Below are positions 57,386 through 64,000 of a DNA stretch of 64,000 bases, in pieces (within the stretch, counting starts at the first letter, position 1; the number at the start of each line of letters is the position of its first letter). Origin of the DNA: Miscanthus floridulus. Its lineage: Eukaryota > Streptophyta > Magnoliopsida > Poales > Poaceae. Where the stretch lies: assembly GCF_019320115.1 (NCBI RefSeq), contig NC_089595.1, positions 108,578,158 to 108,642,157 of the forward strand, written 5' to 3'. Below the pieces are notes generated by a model, which had not been told where the DNA came from, did not search any database, and saw nothing but the letters and a program-made list of their open reading frames with translations. Both the position numbers and the translations under genes were made by a program.

Positions 57386-58223
57386 GACGTTTCAATCAGC
57401 AATAAGGTAATTCTGCCGGTTCACTTGGTGGTAAATTAATATCACAATATCGTCAAAGTATATGCGATTTTTTGGTTGTGACATTTTTCTAATTAAAAAT
57501 ATAAAAAAAATTCAGCCTCGATAACGACCAACAATCACGTGCCAGTCCCTACGCTGGTTGCAACAAGCGTGTTTTGACTGCGCGCCCTTGTTATTCAGCA
57601 CGAGACAACGCAAAGAGACATACTCTTCCTTAAACAAAAGAGTGTAATTCTAAATTTAGACTAAGTCATTTTCTTAAGTATAATTAATTTTATAAAAAAT
57701 AGTATATAATTTAACTGCCCAAATAAGTTTACTATAAAAGATTAACTAATGAGCTAGTAAAATCCACTGTCAGTCCATCAAATTGTTCGTTAGTGTCACT
57801 TAGTTAAATCGGCTTTAAAAGTATATTCTTACGTAACAAACTATTTAAGTGATTACTAAAAATCCATACTTTTCATTTGTTTATCCTAGATAATGTGCAG
57901 TGTACACCGTGACTGCTGTGTGAGCTATGTAGTCTTAGGTGGACTTTTTTTTTCCCCAAACCCCCCTTGGCCCCTTACTCTCCCTTTCACTTTTCACCCT
58001 CCCTCTCTCTCTCTCTCTCTCTCTGTCCCCGTGGCTTCTCTTTATTAAAAGCCCCAAACCAAGTCAAGTGTGTATGTATCTTTGATCGTCAATTTTTATA
58101 AAACCATATAGTTGGATAACATGCAAAATATATGTGATGTGAAATACTTCTCATAGAGGAACATGCAGATTATATGTGATGTGATGAAGTATAAATCTCA
58201 CTGAGAACCTTTTTCTGTCATCC
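57386..58223. other. AT-rich spacer with a (CT)n run
   Basis: A (CT)n run lies at about 58,003-58,024. Between 57,630 and 57,760 there is degraded Stowaway-like wording. No gene. Confidence 0.45.
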
Positions 58224-60250
58224 ATGACTTTTGATGAAACCGATGGCTCTCAAAAGGAGCAAGTCAATATTGAGATTATAGGTAATGTAGAAGCTCCACA
58301 TAAAGCCATCAAGAAGCTTGCAATTAGTGAACTAAAGCCCATCGAAGATGAAGATGATGACAATATTGTGCATGTTGATCTTGATCCAACCACTCATCAT
58401 GTTTCATCAAATGAACATGGTGAAGCTTCCGCAACATGAAATGATCAAGATGGGAGATCAAATGAAACACAAGGTCATTCTCATGAAGATGGTGTCAACA
58501 ATAAGCAAGCTCAACCTAAACTCAACAATGAAGAAAGAAGTGAATACAACCCTCCAATCGATCATGACCATGATGATGAAGATGATGGCCACATCCAAAG
58601 ATCAACTCAAGTGCCAAATCCTAGAGTGCATCAATCCATTCAATGGGATCATCCCATTGATAGCATATTGGAGAGCATCCGATGAGGGGTAACGACACGT
58701 TCTCGTTTAGCAAGTTTTTGTGAACATTACTCGTTTGTTTCTCCCTTAGAACCTCGTAAGGTGGAAGAGGCACTTGATGATCTGGATTGGTTGATAGCCA
58801 TGTAAGAGGAGTTGAACAACTTCACTCAAAATAAAGTCTGGTCCTTAGTGGAAAGGCCCAAGTAAAATATGATTGGAATCAAGTGGGTCTTCCACAACAA
58901 GCAAGATGAGTATGGCATGGTGACAAGGAACAAGGCAAGGTTGGTGGCTCAAGGATTCACTCAAATTGAAGGCTTGGATTTTGCGAAAACCTATGCATCG
59001 GTGGCTAGGCCAGAATCGATTCATATTCTACTTGCCTATGCCGCTCATCATGATTTCAAGCTATATCAAATGGACATGAAGAGTGCATTTCTCAATGAAC
59101 CCCTATCTGAGTTGGTGTATGTAGAGCAACCACCGGGCTTTGAAGACCCCAAGTATCCCAACCATGTCTACAAGCTCAACAAGGCGCTCTATGGGCTCAA
59201 ACAAGCTCCTAGGGCTCAAACAAGGATTTGAGATAGGAAAGGCTGATGCAACTTTATTTACTCGTAAAGTCAATAATGATATCTTTGTTTGCCAAATATA
59301 TGTCGATGACATAATATTTGATAGTACTAATATGGCTTTTTTGAGGAATTTAGTAGGATTATGATAAATAGGTTTTGAGATGTCCATGATGGGAGAGTTG
59401 AAGTTCTTTCTTGGATTTCAAATCAAGCAACTCAAGGATGGTACGTTCATAAGTCAAACCAAGTATACCAACGACATGTTGACGAAGTTTGACATGGATA
59501 AGCCCAAGCCCATCAAGACACATATGCCAACCAATGGACATCTTGACCTTGATCAAGGAGGAAAGAACGTCAATCAAAAGGTATATCGCTCCATGATTGG
59601 ATCCCTCTTTTACCTTTGTGCATCTAGGCCCGATATTATGCTTAGTGTATGCATGTGTGTAAAATTTTAAGCTAATCCAAAAGAATATCATTTGATGGTC
59701 GTTAAGAGAATTTTTTGATATTTAGTGCACACTCCTAATCTTGGCTTGTGGTATCCTAAAGGTTCCACTTTTGAGTTAGTTGGCTATTCCAATTCGAATT
59801 ATGCTGGTTGTAAAGTAAACTGAAAGAGTAACACCAGGACTTGTTAATTTATTGGTAGGTCTTTGGTGTATTGGAGCTCTAAGAAGCAAAACTCCGTTGC
59901 TTTGTCCAACACCAAAGCCGAATATGTGGTGGCCGGTGCATGTTGTGCCCAACTTCTTTGGATGAAGCAAACTATCAAAGACTTTGGTTGTGAGCTAACC
60001 AAAATTCCCCTTTTGTGTGACAACGAGAGTGCCATTAAGTTGGCAAACAACCCTGTGAAACACTCTTGAACAAAGCACATAGATATCTAGCATCATTTTT
60101 TGAGAGACCATGAAGCCAAAGGAGATATCATGATTCATAATGTGAGCACCGAAAGCCACTAGCCGATATCTTCACAAAGCCCCTAGACGAGTCACAATTT
60201 TGTGCTTTGAGGAGTGAGCTAAATATCATTGATTCTCATAATGTGGCTTG
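58224..60250 (+). mobile_element. Second Ty1-copia pol remnant (RT and RNase H)
   Basis: From 58,224 an acidic linker leads to RT: IKWVFHNKQDEYG, ARLVAQGFTQIEGLDFAKTY, MDMKSAFLNE, VEQPPGFEDPKYPNHVYKLN, then after a small frame-breaking deletion near 59,215 the catalytic IYVDDIIF, MMGELKFFLGFQIKQ and YRSMIGSLFYLCASRPDI. RNase H follows at about 59,860-60,070 (YWSSKKQNSVALSNTKAEYV and CDNESAIKLANNP). Many stops interrupt it. Wording resembles the Sirevirus/Maximus group of grass copia elements. Gag, protease, integrase and LTRs are not visible. Confidence 0.85.
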
Positions 60251-60540
60251 ATGTCTTGCACATACTTTGTTTGAACTAGCTAGGAGAAAAGAATTGAGAA
60301 AATATTATGTGACACTTTCAAAATCTAATTTATAGTTTTCATATGTGACTATTGCTTTGTGTTGAATGTTTGAACCCTAGTCACATGTGAAAATGAAGTG
60401 TCCATCATATTTTTGCCCTATAAGGCATGGTAAGAAAGAGCTAGAAAGTTTATGAAGTTTCCTATGTCGGAAGTCTCGGCATCCGCCGAAAGTCCCAGCC
60501 CAGGCCAAAACTTCTGACACAGACCTGAGTTGGTGCTCCT

Positions 60541-61479
60541 TTGACCACACTGTTTGACCTAGTTTTTCATTCTTTTACTCAGCCCGGCCCTATAACTCCT
60601 CATTCTTCCACCCACCCCTGCGTAGACCCACTCTCGCCCCATGCGACTCCACTCCACAGTTGCCTCACGACACCGCCCTCTCCACGGCTGCCTCACGACA
60701 CCGCCCTCACGCCCTCTGCCATCACCGCTCTTGTCCTAACACCTCTGGTGGCTAGAGGACTCGTCGGTGGTCCTACCGCTCCTTGGCACCCCCACCTCTC
60801 TGCTTCTCCTAGAGGTCTCGGTCCCCTCCTTGTGTTCCCTCGGTCACCCTATTTTGTCCATCGCCTCCTACGCTGGTGTTGTGGCTGGGCGAGGATCTGT
60901 TCAAGGAAGTCATCCTCGCAACAGTTTTGGTGTTTCTCCTCTTCTTCCTCTCTCTTCCAAGGTACAACCTCCATGGCTAACCCTAACTTCCTATGTACCT
61001 TGCGATTTGATTCTTTTCTTCCTCCCTCTCTCGTCCTCTACCTTCCTTGTGTGAATGGTTGCGTAGATTTGGAGCCCCATGTATGGATTAGCCACCAAAG
61101 TGTGCTGAAAGTCCTGGCTCTAGGGTTGGAACTCCCGACCGCCAGAAGTCCTGGCTCCAGGGTTAGAACTTCTGACCCTTTGGTCGCTCCTCCATCCATA
61201 TTTCTTCATCTCAAGGCTCTCGTTCAACTTTCTTCTTCCTTGACTCTTAGTTTCTCTTTGTTTTTCAATGCATCAATGGTTTCCAGTAGTGATGACACTC
61301 CTCCACGTCGTAGTGAGAAGTGTGACCCTACCGCATCCTCTTGGCTGACTGGACACACCAAGGCGTCCCTTCCTCATGATGTAGCAGGTGGTTGTGGTGG
61401 TCGTGCTCGTGCTGCTCGTGCTCAAACCCAAGCTGTAGCTCCGCCCATTGGTGCTACTGCTCGGGAGTTTGTTCCCTAA
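60541..61479 (+). other. 312-codon open frame of unknown nature in retroelement DNA
   Basis: A Pro/Ser/Leu-rich frame with no recognised domain lies between the copia RNase H and the gypsy gag. The upstream and middle parts (60,465-60,520 and 61,105-61,180) share a recurring GAAGTCCTGGCTCCAGGG-like phrase. The last 30 or so codons are in the same frame as the gypsy gag that follows and may belong to it. Some Sireviruses carry an env-like frame 3' of pol, but I cannot show that this is one. Confidence 0.35.
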
Positions 61480-64000
61480 CGCGGTGGACGCTACGACACC
61501 GGCGAGGACCGAAGCCCGAGCCCTAGCCTACCAGGCCCTCAGGCCTTTGGCCGACACATCCTCAACGCTCTATTTCCGCTAAGGTATCAACCACCTACCA
61601 ACATCCCTAAATATTCTGGCGAAACAAATCCCGGGCTTTGGCTCAAAGACTATTGGCTTGCATGTCAGGCCAGTGGTGCAAGTGATGACGATTTCATTAT
61701 TCGCAATCTCCCGTTGTTCTTGGCCGATTCGTCGTGAGCATGGCTGGAGCACCTACCGTCCAATGCCATTCAAAGTTAGGCGGATCTGACGGAGATCTTC
61801 ATGGGCAACTTCCAGGGCACGTACAAACGCCCTGGAAACCCATGGGACCTCAAGAACTGCCACCAGAAGGCCGATGAAACCCTTCGTGGGTACATCCGGC
61901 GCTTCTCTCGGCAGTGCAACGAGCTCCCTAACATCGCCGACGCCGATGTGATAGGAGCCTTCCTATCCAGGACAACCTGTGAATCCCTAGTCCACAAGCT
62001 AGGGCGTAGGGGCCCGTGGACTACCAAGGAACTCCTGGACATCACCACCAGTCACGCCTCTGGAGAGGAGGTGGTCGGAGCCATCTTCAACCACTCCGAT
62101 GAAAAGATGAGGTGGGATGAGGATGCCAGCGAAGGCGCCTCCAACCGTCCCGCCAAGAGAAAAAAAAGAAGCAACGACGCGACAACTCGCTCGTGGCCGC
62201 TGCCGACCGCAAAGGTGGCCAGAAGCCCATGAAGGGCACTCCAACCCACTTCGAGAAAATGCTCGAAGGGCCATGCCCAAACCACGCCTTCCCGGCCAAG
62301 CATATATACAAGGATTGCGGCCTCATGCACAAATACTTGTCCGGGGGCCTTAACAAAGGGAAGCAGGGAAAGGAACCTGTTCCCGCCATAGACGACGCAG
62401 AGGAGAAGGATGACGCCTTCCTGATGCCGACCGGTGCCCTCATGATCTTTGGAGGATCAACAACCTACGACTCCAAGCACCGCCAGAAGGTCACGCGCCG
62501 CGAGGTCTATACAGCCGGACCGGCCACGCTGGCCTTCCTCCGGTGGTCAGAATCTGTCATAACCTTCGACCAGACCGACCATCCAGATGTCGTCCCACAC
62601 CCGGGAAGGTACCCGCTTGTCGTTGATCCGATCATCGGTCCAAAGCGGCTCACAAAAGTACTGATGGATGGAGGCAGCGGCCTCAACATCATATACGCCA
62701 AGACGCTCGACGAGATGGGCGTCGACCGAACCAACCTCCGCCCCATCCGAGCACCTTTCCATGGCATCGTGCCTAGTAGGCAGGCCATGCCACTGGGGCA
62801 GATCGATCTGCCTGTCACTTTCGGGGATCGGTCCAATTACCGGACTGGGACCCTCACCTTTGATGTAGTGGGGTTCTCAGGGACTTTCCACGCCATCCTA
62901 GGATGACCATGCTACGCAAAGTTCATGGCCATCCCCAATTATACATACCTTAAGCTAAAGATGCCAAGCCCCCATGGGGTCATCACCATCGGCACCTCCT
63001 TCCAGCATGCTTATGAGTGCGAAGTCGAATGCTGTGGACATGCATCCGCAGTCATCGCCTCCGAAGAGCTTGTCACCCTCAGGGAGGAGGTCATTGAAGA
63101 GGCACCCGATGCGAAGAGGTCATCTAGATCGTTTGAATCGGTGGAAGGACCCAAGGAGGTCCTCTTGGACCCCAGCAACTCCGAGGGCAAAAAAGTCCGT
63201 ATTGGGACCGCGCTCTCCTCCGAATAGGAAAGCACGCTCGTCGACTTCCTCCGCGATAACAAAGACATCTTTGCGTGGAAACCCTCGGATATGCTAGGCA
63301 TCCCGAGGGAGGTCGCCGAGCATACCTTAAAAATTCACCTGGGCTCCAAGCCGGTGAAGCAACGCCTGCGCCGCTTCGACAAGGAGAAACGCAGGGCCAT
63401 CGATGAGGAGATAGCCAAATTGTTGGCCACAGGATTCATTAAGGAAGTATACCACCTAGAGTGGTTAGCAAATCCTGTTCTTGTGCGAAAAAAGAGTGGG
63501 AAATGGAGAATATGTGTCGATTACATAGGCCTCAACAAGGCATGTCCGAAGGATCCATTTCCTTTGCCACGAGTAGACCTAATAGTCGATTCCACCTCAT
63601 GGTGCGAAACCCTCTGCTTCCTTGATGCATACTCCGGCTACCACCAAATCGCAATGAAAGAGTCCGACCAGCTCGTGACATCTTTTATCACCCCCTTCGG
63701 AACATTTTGCTACATTTCAATGTTGTTTGGTCTAAATAATGCTGGGGCAACTTACTAGCGCTGTATGCTCAATTGCCTCGGAGACCTCATCGAGCAAACC
63801 GTTGAGGCCTATGTCGATGACATCATAGTCAAGTCCAAGCGAACTGACCACCTTGTCACCGACCTTGAACAAACCTTTGCGAAACTCCGGGCAAACAGCA
63901 TCAAACTCAATCCTAAAAAATGTGTTTTCGGGGTCCCAAGGGGCATGATGCTCGGCTTCATTGTCTCCGAGCGTGGCATCGAAGCCAACCCAGAGAAGAT
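61480..64000 (+). mobile_element. Ty3-gypsy retrotransposon gag-pol, cut off by the window end
   Basis: Gag: PKYSGETNPGLWLKDYWLAC, AWLEHLPSNAI, NFQGTYKRPGNPWDLKNCHQ, SGEEVVGAIF. A frameshift lies in the A-run at about 62,158-62,168. Then follow a spacer with ACPNH-like wording (GPCPNHAFPAKHIYKDC), a protease motif VLMDGGSGLNIIY near 62,670, and RT with RRFDKEKRRAIDEEIAKLLA, NPVLVRKKSGKWRICVDY, FLDAYSGYHQIAMKESDQ and catalytic YVDDIIVKS near 63,810. Stops interrupt it at 61,735, 61,778, 62,904, 63,225 and 63,756. Gag-protease-RT wording fits the Tat/Retrosat-2-like group of grass gypsy elements. RNase H, integrase and the 3' LTR lie beyond the window. Confidence 0.88.

Overview
This is nuclear DNA of a grass. 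Split GT-AG genes, Stowaway, Tourist and hAT MITEs, an Au-type SINE fragment, a CACTA element with TTTAGTCCCGG subterminal repeats and Ty1-copia and Ty3-gypsy remnants all point that way. The repeat families look most like a panicoid or andropogonoid grass (sorghum, Miscanthus, sugarcane or maize relatives), but the species cannot be fixed from sequence alone. Most of the window is transposon-derived. Five host loci stand in it, two intact, one probably usable and two broken.

Layout. 1-12 kb: a GC-rich repeat, an orphan exon resembling coproporphyrinogen III oxidase, a decayed copia element (3.39-7.13 kb) and several MITEs, including a Stowaway nested in a Stowaway. 12.0-17.8 kb: a MATE (DETOXIFICATION) transporter gene, now a pseudogene: a 2,974-bp LTR element sits in one exon with a perfect 5-bp target duplication, and there are two frameshifting deletions and a nonsense change. 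18-19 kb: a poly(A)-ended retroposon. 20.6-21.2 kb (minus): mitochondrial ribosomal protein L12. 22.6-24.5 kb (minus): EMC6, four coding exons including a 20-nt microexon. 25-28 kb: hAT-type MITE, SINE fragment and short tandem duplications.

28,027-40,378: a complete-ended CACTA (En/Spm) transposon, 12,352 bp, with an ACC target duplication. On its minus strand, in order of transcription, it carries two tandem copies of a roughly 230-bp hairpin, a GRF zinc-finger protein with a C-terminal membrane helix, a TNP2-type transposase with three in-frame stops, an internal block of subterminal repeats, and a second gene joining a Ptta/En/Spm (Transposase_24) region, a proline-rich linker and an Ulp1-like (C48) cysteine protease domain.

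46.2-51.3 kb: an intact 12-exon base-exchange phosphatidylserine synthase gene (PSS1/SUI1 type; 422 residues) with a Tourist-like MITE in intron 9. 52.2-53.0 kb: a Pack-MULE-like element carrying a kinase fragment, ending 300 bp upstream of a cyclin-D1-binding-protein-1-like gene (53.3-55.3 kb) that has a one-base frameshift. 56-64 kb: repeats, a decayed copia pol, an orphan 312-codon ORF and the 5' half of a Ty3-gypsy gag-pol that runs off the window.

Across the transposon genes most premature stops can be explained by single C-to-T or G-to-A changes, as expected from long cytosine methylation. Nothing here amounts to a proven new system. The most promising object is the CACTA cargo: the duplicated hairpin, the GRF-membrane protein and the protease-transposase gene.
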